Made by a program: the position numbers and the translations under genes
Notes under the pieces: generated by a model
Databases searched by the model: none
What the model was told of the DNA's origin: nothing
The model's input: only the letters and a program-made list of their open reading frames with translations
Part shown: positions 63,957 to 64,000 of the stretch, piece by piece
How positions within the stretch are numbered: position 1 is the stretch's first letter
Layout of the letters: every line of letters begins with the position of its first letter
Assembly (NCBI RefSeq): GCF_008080435.1
Contig: NZ_VRKN01000018.1
Location: 16,601 to 80,600, forward strand
Source of the DNA: Enterobacter asburiae
GTDB taxonomy: Bacteria; Pseudomonadota; Gammaproteobacteria; Enterobacterales; Enterobacteriaceae
Length of the DNA stretch: 64,000 bases
Direction of reading: 5' to 3'

Positions 63957-64000
63957 AAGGTTAAGCCTCACGGTTCATTAGTATCGGTTAGCTCAACGCA
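63957..64000 (-). rRNA. rrl: 23S ribosomal RNA, 3' end only
   Basis: The last 44 bases of 23S, including ACTAATGAACCGTGAGG and the end CTTAACCTT, match the E. coli 3' terminus. The rest lies beyond the window edge. Spacer to 5S is about 70 bp. Confidence 0.93.

Overview
This window is a stretch of conserved chromosome from an enterobacterium. Gene content and order match the E. coli K-12 region from rmuC/udp to the rrnC operon almost gene for gene, read in the opposite direction. Proteins are close to E. coli but clearly diverged. The REP-type palindromes, the intact ilvG and the tandem ppiC pair fit the Enterobacter cloacae complex or a near relative such as Leclercia or Lelliottia; the species is an inference. 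There is no sign of a prophage, integrative element, insertion sequence, CRISPR array or defence island, and I did not find a previously undescribed multi-gene system.

Layout. 1-16.2 kb: rmuC (cut by the window edge), udp, ysgA, the divergent metE/metR pair, biotin importer yigM, pldB-yigL, the amino-acid exporters rhtB and rhtC, recQ, pldA, yigI, rarD and corA. 16.5-22.2 kb: uvrD behind a LexA box, then the tightly packed lptM-dapF-yigA-xerC-yigB set on the minus strand. 22.3-29.7 kb: cyaY, cyaA and the divergent hemCDXY operon. 29.7-30.7 kb: the small RNA GlmZ and the argX-hisR-leuT-proM tRNA operon. 30.8-43.2 kb: yifK and the enterobacterial common antigen (ECA) operon wecA-wzzE-wecBCDE-wzxE-wecF-wzyE-wecG, which lacks rffG and rffH. 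43.4-51.1 kb: rho with its leader, trxA, rhlB, gppA, rep and two tandem parvulins. 51.2-60.2 kb: ilvC/ilvY and the attenuated ilvLGMEDA operon. 60.6-64 kb: comM (yifB), maoP, hdfR, then the 3' end of an rRNA operon with tRNA-Trp, tRNA-Asp, 5S and the tail of 23S.

Functional threads. Branched-chain amino acid synthesis is nearly complete (threonine deaminase, acetohydroxyacid synthase II, isomeroreductase, dehydratase, transaminase). ECA synthesis runs from GlcNAc-PP-lipid to polymer, but its dTDP-sugar precursors must come from rml genes elsewhere. Tetrapyrrole synthesis, methionine synthesis with its MetR/MetJ control, and several DNA-maintenance enzymes (UvrD, Rep, RecQ, XerC, RmuC) complete the set.

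The most useful observations are regulatory or comparative: a sigma-54 promoter with two perfect GlrR-type sites upstream of glmZ, the loss of rffGH from the ECA operon, the duplicated ppiC, a short reading frame in the corA leader, and a 113-bp tail-to-tail coding overlap of metR and yigM. Comparisons with E. coli rest on recalled sequences, not on searches.
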